Positions 20,476 through 32,584 of a DNA stretch of 64,000 bases are shown here, one piece after another. Source of the DNA: Gliomastix tumulicola. Its lineage: Eukaryota; Ascomycota; Sordariomycetes; Hypocreales; Bionectriaceae. Made by a program: the position numbers and the translations under genes. Within the stretch, counting starts at the first letter, position 1. Every line of letters begins with the position of its first letter. Location: contig BCHX01000001.1 of assembly GCA_001599755.1 (NCBI GenBank), positions 3,224,001-3,288,000 of the forward strand. The letters run 5' to 3'. Below the pieces are notes generated by a model. That model worked only from the letters and a program-made list of their open reading frames with translations. It made no database searches and had not been told where the DNA came from.

Positions 20476-22494
20476 ATGTCGTCGAATTCGAATGAGGGAA
20501 AAGCCGGAGGCCAGAGTCTGACTCCGGGGCAGGTGGTGTCACCGGTTCCTGAGGAAAAAACCGTTTCCCGGCCCGGATCTGGAGGACGGACGGCCGATGC
20601 CGTGGAGATCGGACGGGAAGGTGCGGCTGCCGTTTCTGACGCCGCGAGAGAAACGGAAAGAGAGAACGAGCCCGAGTCGCCGTCCCTTCCCTTTTCGAAG
20701 GCGCGGTGCATCGCTTTGGTGGCAACTGTAACCGGGGCTTCTTTCCTCAACGTGAGTTTTAATTTCTCGCCTCTAACAAATCTCATGTTCTCTCTTGGGG
20801 GGATTTTTTTAATTTATTTTATTCTCCGGCTTCCATTTCCTGACGCCCTGTTTCACAGACCCTCTCGCTACAACTCGTCGTCATCATCCTTCCCACCATT
20901 GGCGATGCCCTCGACATTCCCGAGAGCAGGCTTCAATGGGTCGTCTCGGCCTACTCCCTCGCCTTTGGCTGCTTTCTCTTGCTTTGGGGCCGCATTGCGG
21001 ACATCTACGGGAAGCGTCTCATCTTCATTGCTGGGTCGATCTGGGTGACCATTATCACGGCTGTGAACCCGTTTCTGCCCAATGAGATTGCCTTTGACCT
21101 CTTTAGAGGGCTCCATGGTCTTGTGAGTTGTCATGGAGAATCCTATGCGCAGTATAAGGTGGTTGGTTGCTGACCGAAATAATAGGGAGCCGCAGCGAAT
21201 GTTCCTACGGCTATTGGTATCCTGGGTGTGACGTTCCCCCCAGGCAAGGCGAAAAACTACGCCTTCAGCACCTACGGTACGTTTGTAGACTTCTCGAATG
21301 CAACTGGCTTGCCTTATACACTCGTTTCATGTACATCTTGTCTGACTTCTCACAGCCTCGGGAGCTCCTCTAGGGAGCATCTTCGGCAACCTCTTATCAG
21401 GCTTGATTGCCAACTACGCTGACTGGAAATGGGTCTTCGGCGCCGCTGCCATCATGGCCGGCATCATCTCGGTAGCTGGCATCCTCGTCATCCCTCCGCC
21501 TCCAAAGTCCCTCGAGCCGGTCGAGAGACCATCCATGGCCTCCGTGGACTGGATCGGCGCCCTCCTCGTGACAGGTGGCTTGTTTACACTCCTCTTCGCC
21601 CTAACTGAAGGCAACGGCGTCGGCTGGGCCACGCCCTGGATCCCCGTTCTCATCGTGGTGTCTCTCCTCGTCCTCGTCGCGTTCGGCTTCTGGCAGCACC
21701 ACATCGAGACCCGGCGGCCGGACAAGGCGCCTCTCATCAAGGTCTCCATGTTCAAGAACCTCCGTCTCACTGCCGTCATGGTCATCATGGCCATGTCCTT
21801 CGCCTCCTTCAACTGCTTCATCATCTTTGCGACCTACTACTACCAGGACTTCCAAGATCTATCGCCGCTCCAGACCATGTTGCGATTCATCCCTACCGGT
21901 GTTTGTGGCGCTATCGTGGCTGCTATCGTGGCCCAGCTGCTGCACTGGGTTCCGACTGTGTTCATCATGGCTTCGGGTAACGTAGCCGTGTCCGTGGCTT
22001 GTATCCTCTTCGCCGTGCCCATCCCGCCGTCGACATCGTACTTTGCCTGGGGACTGCCGGCCATGATCCTCTCCGTCATTGGCGCCGACACCGCGTGGCC
22101 GTCCCTGACCCTCTTCACCTCGGCCGCGCTGTCTCCCAAGGACCAGGCCATTGGCGGAGCACTCATCAACGCCATGGGGCAGCTGGGCCGATCCATAGGC
22201 CTGGCCATCAGTACCGCCATCCAGACGTCCGTCATGGCCAGTGACAGGGGCGTCTCTGTCGAGGACGTCGGTCCACCGCTGGCTTGGGATCCTTCCACAC
22301 TCAAGGGCATCAGAGCCGCGAACTGGATGAACTTTGGCTTCGGCATGATCGCGTTGGCGACTACTGTCGGGGCGTTCCGGACGATGGATATCGTGGGCAA
22401 GGCTGACCCAGCGAGGAAGAAGAGGGCTGGTGGGGGAGAGGAGGGCGTGATGGATCAGGAAGAGCCCACGGCCGCAGCTGAGGCGAGGAAGTAG
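20476..22494 (+). CDS. MFS drug:H+ antiporter (DHA2-like, 14 TM)
   Basis: Four exons (20476-20751, 20859-21122, 21186-21276, 21356-22494) give 589 residues. A hydrophilic Ser/Glu-rich N-terminus of about 75 residues precedes a series of membrane segments. MFS motif A is clear (LLWGRIADIYGKR), as is the motif before it (LQWVVSAYSLAFG) typical of 14-helix multidrug exporters. SGAPLGSIFGN matches the motif C (antiporter) region, and an extra pair of central helices fits DHA2. Introns of 107, 63 and 79 bp have GTGAGT/GTACGT donors and CACAG or AATAG acceptors. The start ATG at 20476 is chosen because upstream in-frame sequence is non-transporter-like. The family exports toxicants or metabolites at the plasma membrane; the substrate is unknown, and no biosynthetic cluster sits next to it. 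Confidence 0.9.
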
Positions 22495-22807
22495 TCTGGG
22501 AGCAGAAGTAGAGTACACAGCTCAGTTTGAGATAACAGTCAGTGAGCTCGATTCAGCGACACGCTACTACATATAGACACCACCTGGACTAGAGCATACG
22601 ACACATAATATATTCACTGGTGTTCATCCGGCTCTTCGGCATGGGCTGGGACAAACTATTTTCAAAGATTGCATTGAATCAGCCTTGTAGCTCTATTGCA
22701 TCTATAACAAGAAAATGAATGAAGTATCCAAGAGTCGTATATGTCGTCATGTCCAATATATATATATATATATCCCTCCTCCCCTCGTCTTTCTTCGGGG
22801 CGTCATC
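22495..22807. other. convergent 3' intergenic region with (AT) tract
   Basis: Separates the stops of the MFS and P4-ATPase genes. It contains an (AT)n tract at 22756-22773 and no ORF of note. Confidence 0.6.
22756..22773. repeat. (AT)9 microsatellite
   Basis: Eighteen nt of alternating A and T in the 3' flank of the P4-ATPase gene. Confidence 0.85.
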
Positions 22808-25800
22808 TTATGTCTTCTTCATGGGTATCATCTGCTTCAGCTTCGTCACAAACCTCCCCACCTTGGAAATCTTCTCTGCAGAAATATCAATGACGGACTT
22901 CTCCGTCTCAACAAGCTCTAGATTTTCCTCCTCGTCGCCAAAGTCCTCTGGCTCATCGCTCGCCATGCGCCGGAGACGCGCCTGCATCGCGGGGTCCTGC
23001 TCCATCTCCTGCCACATGGCGAGATTCGGCTCCGACGGGCTGCTGCCCGTGTCCTCGCTGCCCCAGCGCGGGGGCCACTGCAGGACGCCGGCGATGCTCA
23101 TGTATCGCTGGGCCACCTTGCCCACGAGCTCGATGAGTCCGAGGAAGGAGAGAACCAGGAACATGGTGCACCACCACGTCGGGTCTCGGCCCCATGTCTG
23201 CGTGAACGAGTCACGGATGTTGTACGTCCCGGACGGGGACTTGGCGAAGACGCCGCTTAGGAAGCCGTTCCATGCCCACCAGCCCCAAGTCGTGAGGCAG
23301 AAGGAGAACATGACAATCCACGACTTGAAGTGCGTCTCCAAGATACTGTACAGACTGTCAGTAAGGGAACCAAGAGATCAGAGCGAAGCGGGCAGTTCGT
23401 GGGTCTTACAATAGTTTCCAGTTGATCCACATGACGCCAACTGTGAAGGCCAGCTGACCCAGAGGGTAAAGAGTGTTGTCACGTCCAGACGGCACGATCC
23501 AGCCGTAGCCAGCCCACACGCCATACCAGCAGATGACACCCTCAACGGCGGCGAGGAACATCCATCGGATGAAGTTCCAGACGTTGAGACCCATGTTGCG
23601 CTGGCCATAGACGTAGAGTTCCGGGATAGCGAGCAGGGTGTTGGCTTGAAGATCCTGCTCCCAGATGCCCATGCAGATACAACAAAGACTCGTGAAGAGC
23701 GTGTTGAAGACCGTCAGACTGGTCGCTTCGTACAGCGAGGTGCCGGTGTATCCGTTGTATCTCTGGTACTGCGCGGTGGAGAGGTAGAAGAACATTTCCT
23801 TCCAATACGTGCAGAGGATGAACTTGGCTGTGCGCACATAGTTCCATCTGCCGTGGACAAGCAGTAGCCTCTGAAGGAATCGGAACTGCGCAATAGAGTA
23901 GTCGGCCACACGAGCAGCTTGCAGACCCTCCTTTCCGGAAATGCCCACGCCGACATGGCTTGCTTGAATCATGGCCAGATCATTGGCACCGTCACCAATG
24001 GCAAGGGTAAGACCGCGACGCTTCCCCTTCATTGACCGAAGGCTGCTGCGCACTGTCCTGACAAGGAGCGCCTTCTGGGCAGGAGACGCTCGGCAACAGA
24101 TGACAGAGTCGACGAGGACCATGACGTCGTAGAACTGCTTGGAGAGCTCATCCGACTTCTCCACCTCGGACAGGGTCTGGCCATCAATCACAACCACGCT
24201 GTGAATAGAGCCAGCGGTAAGGTCCTCCATCAAGACAGAGAGCTGCGTCTCCAAAGCACCCTTCGTAGAGTCGAGGATGTAAATATCCGAGCCTGGACGG
24301 CAGATACGAGCGGAGTGAGCAATGTTGATGGCCGTTTCCCGCTTGTCGCCGGTCAACATCCAGACTTTGATATTCGCGCGTTGCAGGCGGTCGATCGTTT
24401 CGGGGACGCCCTTCTGGAGCTTATCCTCAATGGCCGTGGCGCCCACCAAGTCCAGAGACTGCTCAATCATCTCACCCGCCGCCTCGATCCGATCCTGGCG
24501 ATCATACAGGCTCGTTGTCGCCTCATCGTACGTCTTCTTCCACTCGCGGTAGTCTGCTTCGGGGATGAACCTCTGGGCATAGAGCAAAGTTCGGAGGCCT
24601 TCAGTAGCGAACTCCTCTAGATGTTGGAAGCACTTGGTAAAGGTGTCGGAGTCGCTGTTGATCCGAGCATCATCCAAGAAACCAAATCGCGTCGGGATGG
24701 GCTGATGGTGATGGCCGGGGGCAAGGTGCTGGCTATGGCGGCCATCAAAGGAGACACCTCGCGTCAGATTCGCACGCCGAGAGTAGTCGCCAGACAAGCG
24801 CAGCATCCTGTTGATCTCAAAGGACTTGCTCCGGGGGTCTTCTGATCGTCGTCGGTCCATAGACAGACCCGGGTTACGTCGGATTGTCAAGCTTGCCCGG
24901 CCAGCCATGCTCTTCCGGGGCTCCTGCTGCTCGCTGAGACGATACATCTCATGTTCAAGGTCAGCGCTCTGGCGGACCTCAGTGGCCTTCTGCATGGCCA
25001 AAGAGGACATGCGGAGTCTGGGCAGGATGGTCGAATCGGCGCCCTTGGTGATGATGGAGATACGGCCGTCGGGGTACCGAACGACAATTGACATGCGCTT
25101 CCTCACGCTGCTGAACTCGATGACATCGAGAATCTCGAACTTCATCGTCTCTGGCGTGCCGTCGGGCCGAGTAACCTCGAGGGTGATGGACTGCGAGTTC
25201 CGATGAATCACATTGTAGCCGAGTTCTTGTGCAGCCCGAACGAGGGCCAACTCGTCAGGAGACGAAGCCTGGAACTCGACCTTGCCATCGTCTTTGTACT
25301 CCGGCAGACAGGTATGGCACAGTGCAATCGCCAAGAGATACTCCCGAGCCTTCCTCGAGAATGGCGAATGGGGCTTGAGCTTGATGTATTCTAGTAGATC
25401 GTCCGTGTTGACCTCCGGCTGAACGTGATCAGGACGCCCCGTAGAGCGCCAATGAGACGAGGATCTTCTGCCCATTGACGGCCGCGAGGGTGAGATAGGC
25501 GTATGCGCCGATGCCCTCCTCCCTCCTGGAATAACGATAGACAGCGGCTCTGGCTTCATGACCGACCCGTCGGATGATTGCTCATCGCAGGTGTCGGAGC
25601 CTTGCTCAGAAGCGTCGATATCCATCTCGTGAAGCCAAACAGTGCCAGCGATACTGATCTTGCGGAACTTCATGATGTTGTCGGTCAAGGTCCCGGTCTT
25701 ATCCGAAAACACGTATCCGATTTGTCCCAAGTTCTCAAGAATGGTATTGGTGTTGCACCGGGCGGGGGTATCGGTCTCCTCGTCGTACATCTCAAGATCC

Positions 25801-27209
25801 GAATTGAGCATGAGAAGCTGTCCGACCTTGACAATCTCCAAGCTGACATAGAGCGATAGAGGGACGATGTTGTTGAACATGATGATGAAAGCGATGATGA
25901 TCTGGTAAAAAGGAACCTCGGCCAGGCTCAGGTACCAGGCGTTCCTCTCATAGCTCTTCTGCCACTTCACGTACCCCATCGACACACCGACGGAGAGTAG
26001 CACAACATAAGTCGCTAGTGTAACCACGATCTTGTTGTTCATCCTCTCCAGGGCAGGCTTCTTGGCTTTGGGATGCTGGTTGGAGTTCATGCGAATCTTG
26101 CACTCCTCGCCCGTGTTTACCACGAGGCCAATCATGCTTGGCGTATTACGCAGCACGCTGCCTCGATAGACGACCTCGTTGATCGTCAGCGGCACCGTCT
26201 TCTCGCCGATGGTTACACGGCCGTCGAAGTTATGGAGCTCGGGGTTGGGGTCTTCGACGATGAACTCGGCATCGCATCGCGAGATGCCGGCAATGGTGTC
26301 GCAATTCTTGAACGCGTGCGAAACCTGCTTGCTCTTAAGATTCGTCTCGCCGTCAAGAGCCATGGTCTCGATATACGCCAAGCCGTTCTCGCCATCACTG
26401 TGAAGAATCACCAGGTCGGCAGGCACGGGCTCGTCACGGCACAATCGGATGACATCGCCAACCTTGATGTCGTTCCATCGGACGGGCACCCAGCGAGTGC
26501 CCTCAAATTCCTGGTCGGGTGCCGGCCAAGGCTCGGTGGCCTTCTTGATCTTGAACGGATTCCATCGATCCCACGGCTTCTGCTCAGGTGCTTGTCCGGT
26601 ACACTTGTCCTCCTTGCCAAGGACAGTCGCAAAGTTGGCATTCTCGACCTGGTCCAATCGGTGTCGCTTGAAGTCGTCGTAACCCTCCTTTGCGATTGTC
26701 ACCAAGACAAAGAACAGCAGGGGAAGAATCGTTGTGAAGGTACCCGTGGTAGACAGGCCAGGAATCTAGAAACGGCCACAACATCAGTCACGGTTCAATT
26801 CGCTCTGCGCGCGTCGTGCAGGGATGTTTGTTCGAAGGACTGTACGTACCATCTGCGGAATACCAACGCAGAGGAAATAGAAGTTTCCAACACGCGAGAA
26901 TTGGAAAAACAACTGCTTGGGGAGGAAGTCCCACGGGGTATAACGAGCGGTTCGAATGTCGTTGGAAACGTAGGGCTGGCCGCGCCGCCCATCGATCAGA
27001 GGGGTGTCATGCTGGATACGGAGCGGGATGCGCCGTCCGTCGTTGGAAAAGGGGATGTCCTGCCGGCGCAGGAGGAACTCGACAATCGTCTTCTGGTATA
27101 CGAGGGAGAAGAACGCAAAGATTGACGCGGTGATCTGGTCCAACGTGCGCGCGAAGCCAGATTTCCCGCCTAGCGAGGGCTTCGGGCGCCCTTGTCGGAC
27201 CACGCCCAT
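22808..27209 (-). CDS. P4-ATPase phospholipid flippase, Dnf3-like
   Basis: Three exons (27209-26850, 26765-23410, 23345-22808) give 1,417 residues. Motifs in order are DGETNLKSKQ (actuator domain), NIVPLSLYVSLE in TM4 (the P4 PISL region, here PLSL), FSDKTGTLTDN with the phosphorylated Asp near residue 475, and GDGANDLAMIQ. C-terminal membrane helices follow (MFFYLSTAQYQRYNGYTGTS onward). P4-ATPases move phospholipids to the cytosolic leaflet in Golgi, endosome or plasma membrane with a Cdc50 partner. Two long Ser/Arg-rich inserts interrupt the cytosolic N/P region, one after DKTGT and one after the nucleotide-binding stretch. These inserts suggest the Dnf3 rather than the Dnf1/2 or Drs2 class. 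Introns are 84 bp (GTACGT..TTTCTAG) and 64 bp (GTAAGA..GTACAG). The start MGVVRQGRPKP was chosen over an in-frame upstream Met at 27377 with a low-complexity lead. Confidence 0.92.
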
Positions 27210-28491
27210 AGCAAGGGTGGCTGTGAGAGGGGTGCTGCTACTGTTGATTTGTCGCGTTGCAAGCGGCTCGCAGCATAGCAGGTTTGGTTTTGATGAACGA
27301 ACAGACGAAAGAAAGAGAGGAAGAGCAAACGAATGGACTGAGGGGATGCAAGGTATAATACCAGGTCGCGGATTCAAGCTGAAAGCGAGAGACTGGGGAC
27401 TCGAGGGGACTATAGAACGGTCAGGCCAGCGAGTCAGATGGGATCAGACAGGGTCTGGTGGTGGTGGCGACACGAACAGCAACGAAAGCGGCCATCAGGC
27501 GCGAAAGACGGCACAGAGCGAGTGTAAAGGCAAAGACAACGAAGAGCTACAACTCAAAGACGGCCTGTTTGGGAAGCATTGCTCTCGTCTGCTGCTACGA
27601 GACAAGCCTGTGGCAAAGGAGGACGCCCACAGTCGGGAGACGCGAACGGGGTGGAAATCAGCAGGCTGCGAAAATATTGGGGTAGTAATACCGTCGTATT
27701 GACGGAGGCCCACGAGCGATGGGAAGGAGGGAAGGGGCGACTCAGGCGAGGGTGCGATCGGACGATGCACGCAGGCAAAAGTACCAGTACCTGAATTCGG
27801 CGGTAAAGTTTGCGCCATGCCCGGTAGCGTGTACCTGGCTGGCCAGGGTTAGCCAGGGCACCAAGACGTAATCCTGCTGCATAGAAGCTCTGGAACTGGG
27901 CACGGCCAGCCCAGCCCAGGCCACACCACAGGGGTTCTTCAGGGGACCTAGTCGACTCGTCAAGTCTCGAGTGACTCGCTCAGCGACTCGGGGTCTCCCC
28001 CATCTTTTTTTGGATTGGATGCCTCCGTAGCGAATGCCGCTTATCTGCAGCACACGTCACTAGTACCTGCAGCCCCCAACGCGCTAGAAGGCTTGAGCGG
28101 GACAAAGAAAAGCAAACACGATGGTAATCGCTCAACATGGTCTGCCATGGGAAGAACTCGGTTTAACTAGAAAAGCACCAAGAAATCGACCAAAGCGGTT
28201 TGATACATCGCTAGTAGAAACTCTATGTCTTATCCAACTGTAGATTTTCCTCGATACCAGGGCAGCCCACGGGGAAGAAAAGCCCAACTTGCGGTGCTTC
28301 CCGTCCTTCTTTTTGGCCACCAAGAGCGGGCTCGCCTTAGAACGCCTGGTGGACCCTTCGTGCAGTCTCGGGTCCACCATCTTCCGTATTCGGACTCCGT
28401 CCCTGAAACAAGCTTCTTTGTCTTCCATGGAACTCCAGATGGAAGCCCATCCCCATAATCACCGTGACCTTCGTCATATTCAGGGTCCCCT
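27210..28491. other. intergenic: flippase promoter, asparaginase 3' flank
   Basis: A 1.3-kb region. The part near 27210 is the leader of the flippase gene; the part near 28491 is the 3' flank of the asparaginase gene. ORFs of 98-129 codons around 28130-28680 are antisense or low-quality frames. No RNA gene is seen. Confidence 0.5.
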
Positions 28492-29670
28492 TCAACCCTT
28501 CTTGCCTCTTCCTACTGGTGATTCAGACATCGTGCGCTCGGGTAAAAACACAGCGGCCATGTCCTCCCTGCCGATCCCCATCTCGAGGCACAGCTGCAGC
28601 TGGATGCGACACCGCGCCGGGTCCAGGAACCCGCACCCGCCGCCCGCCTCCACGTTCTCGCCGGTGCCGCTGACGTAGCCGTCCAACGGCCTCCTGCTCA
28701 TGAGCACCGTCACGCCGCGCTCCCTCGCGACGCGCCTGACCTCGGCCATGGCGGCGGTCGGCCACCAGCCCTCGCCCACGCCCGCCAGCACGACGCCCCG
28801 GGCCCCGCGCGCCACGGCCGCCTCGAAGAGCCCCGGCTCGAGCCCCTGGTGGCCGTACAGGATGTCCACCTTGGGGAGGCCTGCGGCGGGCGTCTTGCGG
28901 CTCACGTCGAAGTGGCGGTGGCCCAGCGGCCGCGACGGCGGGTAGAAGAAGAGGGGCCGCGCCGGGTCCGCGAAGACGCCGAGGAACCCTTGCTCCGCGG
29001 CCCGGAAGGCGTCGACGCGGTTGGCGTTGGTCTTGGTCGTGAAGCGCGCGGAGCCGATGCGGTCGTTGAGCGCGATCATGACGCCGCGGTCCCGGGCGTC
29101 CGTGCTGGCCGCGAGAGCCACGCCGAGGAGGAGGTTGCGCGGGCCGTCTGCGCCGAGGGCCGAGGCTGGACGCATGGCGCCGACCATGACGACTGGTTTC
29201 TCTGACTGGATCACCAGGTCTAGGAAGAAGGCCGTCTCTTCCAGCGTGTCGGTCCCGTGTGTCACCACGACGCCCTGTGTCAGTGGGTTGTCGAGCTCGT
29301 GCTGGATCCTCTGCGCCATGTCTATTAGGATCTTGGCCTCGATGTCGTGGCTGCCCACTTTGTCGACCTGCACGCCCCTGACGTTGGCTATGTTCTCGAG
29401 ACCGGGCACGCCGTCGATGAGCGTCTGGAACCCGAGGCTTCCTATCTGGTAGGTCGAGGTGTCGAGTAGGTTCGGCGACGTCCCAGATATGGTGCCGCCC
29501 GTTGCGAAGAGAGTGACATTTGGAAGCTCGCTGTTGAAGTATCCAGACAGCGGCACGTTGTAGACGTTGGGTTGGTATTGTCCCTGCCCCCAAGCGGCTG
29601 TGAGCCAGCTACCGAACGTAGCCAAGGCACCGGTCGCCATCGATACGGCCCTTCTTGGAAGACCCAACAT
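28492..29670 (-). CDS. secreted type II L-asparaginase
   Basis: An intronless frame of 392 residues from MLGLPRRAVSMATGALATFG, which starts a basic-then-hydrophobic signal peptide (likely cut near AWGQG). The frame reaches to 29814, but that extension does not improve the signal. Both active-site signatures of bacterial-type asparaginases are present: LFATGGTISGT (nucleophilic Thr57) and VVTHGTDTLEET. MVGAMRPASALGADGPRNLL and RIGSARFTTKTNA follow as in the family. The enzyme hydrolyses asparagine (and some glutamine) to aspartate and ammonia outside the cell, for nitrogen supply. The second half is strikingly GC-rich, with nearly every third base G or C. There is no neighbouring transporter or nitrogen gene. 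Confidence 0.93.
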   Translation of the reverse strand: MLGLPRRAVSMATGALATFGSWLTAAWGQGQYQPNVYNVPLSGYFNSELPNVTLFATGGTISGTSPNLLDTSTYQIGSLGFQTLIDGVPGLENIANVRGVQVDKVGSHDIEAKILIDMAQRIQHELDNPLTQGVVVTHGTDTLEETAFFLDLVIQSEKPVVMVGAMRPASALGADGPRNLLLGVALAASTDARDRGVMIALNDRIGSARFTTKTNANRVDAFRAAEQGFLGVFADPARPLFFYPPSRPLGHRHFDVSRKTPAAGLPKVDILYGHQGLEPGLFEAAVARGARGVVLAGVGEGWWPTAAMAEVRRVARERGVTVLMSRRPLDGYVSGTGENVEAGGGCGFLDPARCRIQLQLCLEMGIGREDMAAVFLPERTMSESPVGRGKKG

Positions 29671-31480
29671 GTATCGGGTTGGACGTTGGTGCGGCAATTT
29701 CGAAGCAGTGACGCACAACAAGGCCAGCTTTTGATAGGATGGCTGGGTAGGTAGGCCGATCTCTTGTGTATTATGAGTGCAAGGAACGAGGACTATGCAC
29801 GCCACGGCATCCATCGTCTATCTATATACGCCGGATGCTTACATCCTGGGACACACAGAAATGGGCCTGGAACGCGGGGCCTGAGCTCTTCCTGCCACGA
29901 GCTAGAGCACCGCCGAGACTTTGACTGGCCCAAAGACCGAGCTCGACGTTGGACGAGCAGATCCCGGAGAGGGCTGCTTGTCCGACCGGACAGCATCGTC
30001 ACAACCACCAAAAGATCAAGAGACACCAGGGAGAAAGGGGGCACCTGCAGAAACAGAGTCGCACGGCCACATGCACACACGCACACACGCACACGCCCCC
30101 TCCCACATCGCGGGATGAGGTGGCGAAGGCCGCCAGCTCCGAGCCTCGCATAGGCGAGAAGCATGCAGCGATTTTGTTCGTCGATACCCTCGTGGGCGGG
30201 TTATCGTGCCGGATAGCGAGCGGAGGGGGGGGCGTGTGGACAGAGGCTAGCAAGGGTGGAAGATGGAAAAGCCCTCTCTATCTCGCGTCATTTACAAACC
30301 CTAGGGCGTCGAGATTAAGGGTGACAAGGTGTCGAAACAGGCCTCCTATCTGGCGGTCTAGCATTCTCCCGACAACTCGGAGAGCACCATGCATGTGATG
30401 CGGCCAACGTCACTCTCCGTTTGTCACCCATCATCCATCCACTGTTACGTGCAGATCCTCCGTCTGCCTTCACCTTCTCCGTATACGATGACACGAAACA
30501 AGACTCTTCGAATTGGTTGTCCGGATTGGGCTGCCTCGTGTCGCACAGCGTCGGAAGGGACTCACTTGGTTGGACCAAGGCGCAAAGCGGTGTGGCTCCA
30601 TAGCCCTCATCGACTTTCTTGACCGGTCAGCGAGATCATCTGGCAGGAAATTGGGCTCCTGAGGGGATTATCCGTTCAGGTGTCAAGGTAGATGAAGAAG
30701 CAAACATGACCACAGGAAGAAAAAAAAGTCTCACTCAGATCTTTTGAGAGCCGACAATAAACGGACGAATCACACGTGAGCTCGTGACATCAGGACTCAA
30801 CGGTCAATCATCCTCTGCCTTGGCAACGCTCACCGTGCTCGGGCTCTGGATGGATCGCCGTCGCTAATTTCAGATGAGGCGTACGAGATGCACACCGCTT
30901 GCGATGTACAGATATAGCAGGTGCAACGAGTCAGTTCGGACCAGTGCAACGCGAGATGTGTGTAGCAAGCATGTATTTCATTCATTATAGTATTACAGAG
31001 CATCTGAAACGTACACGGTGCGCGTTGGCACCTCATTTATATCTGCAGCAAACTGTCAGCCAGTAAAAATAACCTTACCTTACCGTGAGAGCCGGGTCTT
31101 GCTCGGGGAGGGAGAGAGAGTCACAGCCCTCATGAGGGAGTGTGGGTGTGTAGAGAGAGAGAGGCGGACGTGTCCATCGCACATGTGCACAAGAAAGCCT
31201 GAAGCGAGAAAGGCATCAAGATTCAACCTGTTGCCAAACTACCACTATCAAACAATCTCATTTTCTGTTCTCGGGCAGCTCTGTGCCATGAAAATCATGA
31301 AGAAGTGCAGAAGTCCCCAAACGCCTTCCAGCCGTGACCTTTGAGCCCCTTGTGAGGAATCACTGCTCTCCCCCCATCCCACACCCCTCCGCATGGCCCA
31401 ATCTGCGTATACCTGCGCATACCACGGCGTCTCTCAATCATTCTGGAATTCGGAGAACGTTTTCGCAAGCGATAAGGAAT
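29671..31480. other. 1.8-kb intergenic region
   Basis: Upstream of the asparaginase gene (minus) and downstream of TFIIB (minus). It contains a CA/CG-rich alternating tract at 30073-30096. ORFs up to 149 codons around 29760-30400 overlap each other on both strands and have no domain. No gene is supported. Confidence 0.5.
30073..30096 (+). repeat. ACAC/GCAC alternating repeat
   Basis: Tandem CACACACG-like units (three imperfect copies) in noncoding DNA about 400 nt upstream of the asparaginase start. Alternating purine-pyrimidine sequence can adopt Z-DNA. Confidence 0.6.
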
Positions 31481-32584
31481 TTACTCCTTGCTTTCGTCAT
31501 CAGGGACAACCTCGGTGACCTCGTCGTCCTTGCTGTTCAAGGGTGCGGCATACGGGAGTCTTTCCAGGCTCGCGCCAAATTTCTTCCAGTCGTCTCGCCA
31601 GATAGTATCCTTGACAGCATAGAGATACTTGTATGAGTTCTTGACCGTGCCATCGCTGACGCCGGCAAACTTGGAGATCTCTTGAGCTGTGCGAGGCTCA
31701 CCGCAGAGGTGGCAGGCCATGTAGATGCAGCATGCCGCGACGGACAGTGGGGATCGTCCCACCAGCTTGGAGTACTTCTTGGCCACCGTGCAGAGCTCCT
31801 TGGACAGCCTGGTAATCTTCTGCTGCTCCTTGAAGCCGAAGTAGGACACGTATCGCTGAACGAGGTCCTCAGCCTCGGCTGCTCGGTTTTCGTAGTTCGT
31901 CACCGTGTTAAGGCCAACGGCGCCATCGCCTTCGGTCTCTTGGATCTTCTGAAGGAAGTTCTGCAGAGCCTTGAAAACTCTGCCGACCTCCTTCTTGCTC
32001 ACGGCAGTGAGGTTGTAGATCTCGCGGAAGGTTCGGCCGACGTTGTTCTGTCGACAGGCAATGAAGATGCAGCCAGCAATGATGGCTTCCTGAGGCTTGC
32101 CTTTGAGAATCTTGTGCTTGTCGACCAACTTGAAAATGTGCTTCGCAGCGTTCGTAACGTTCTGGCCCATGTTGATGGTCTCGCAGTAGGCTACGATCTG
32201 CTTGTATCCTTCCATCAGATTCTTCTGTCCCTTATCGACGGTGGTCTGATTCTGGATGCGAGACAGAACCCTAGCCGACTTGGTGTCGCCGTAGGCGACC
32301 GAGGTGTGGAGATGCTCTCCGTCCACGAATGCATCCTGAGTTCCACCGACACGGCTAGGATCATCGCCAGCCTGATCGTCGTTGGCAAACGTACGCCACT
32401 CGGAGCGGTTGTCGATGATGCGCGCGCCAACGACAATGCCGCAGCTCTCGCAAACCATGTCTCCGCTCGAAAACTCCTCAATCAGGTTGGGTGGGATTTC
32501 TTTGCAGTCCGGACAGCAGAGAATGTTGTTCAGGTCCTCCTTGAACCCTGGCCCTTGCTGGGCGTCGCCGTTGGGCGGAAACAT
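31481..32584 (-). CDS. sua7: transcription initiation factor TFIIB
   Basis: From MFPPNGDAQQG the frame gives 367 residues. The B-ribbon zinc site is CCPDC..MVCESCG. The B-reader/linker follows (SEWRTFANDDQAGDDPSRVG), with the residues that set start-site choice. Then come two cyclin folds, each with the expected helices (IIAGCIFIACRQNNVGRTFREI and VAACCIYMACHLCGEPRTAQE). The protein bridges TBP-bound promoter DNA and RNA polymerase II. This Met is chosen because it places the ribbon about 25 residues from the N-terminus as in other eukaryotes. However, the frame stays open for 129 more codons to an ATG at 32971, with basic AAG-rich sequence just upstream (see findings). It is divergent from TRP4. 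Confidence 0.92.
   Translation of the reverse strand: MFPPNGDAQQGPGFKEDLNNILCCPDCKEIPPNLIEEFSSGDMVCESCGIVVGARIIDNRSEWRTFANDDQAGDDPSRVGGTQDAFVDGEHLHTSVAYGDTKSARVLSRIQNQTTVDKGQKNLMEGYKQIVAYCETINMGQNVTNAAKHIFKLVDKHKILKGKPQEAIIAGCIFIACRQNNVGRTFREIYNLTAVSKKEVGRVFKALQNFLQKIQETEGDGAVGLNTVTNYENRAAEAEDLVQRYVSYFGFKEQQKITRLSKELCTVAKKYSKLVGRSPLSVAACCIYMACHLCGEPRTAQEISKFAGVSDGTVKNSYKYLYAVKDTIWRDDWKKFGASLERLPYAAPLNSKDDEVTEVVPDDESKE

Noticed and set aside
26073..27125. 350-codon ORF antisense to the P4-ATPase
   Set aside because: It runs across the flippase's exon-intron boundary on the other strand and has no domain.
28523..29593. 356-codon Arg/Pro-rich ORF in the asparaginase gene
   Set aside because: It is another frame of a very GC-rich coding sequence, and Arg-rich nonsense is expected there.
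20476..29670. MFS transporter, flippase and asparaginase as part of a secondary-metabolite cluster
   Set aside because: No polyketide synthase, peptide synthetase, terpene cyclase, P450 or dedicated tailoring gene is nearby.
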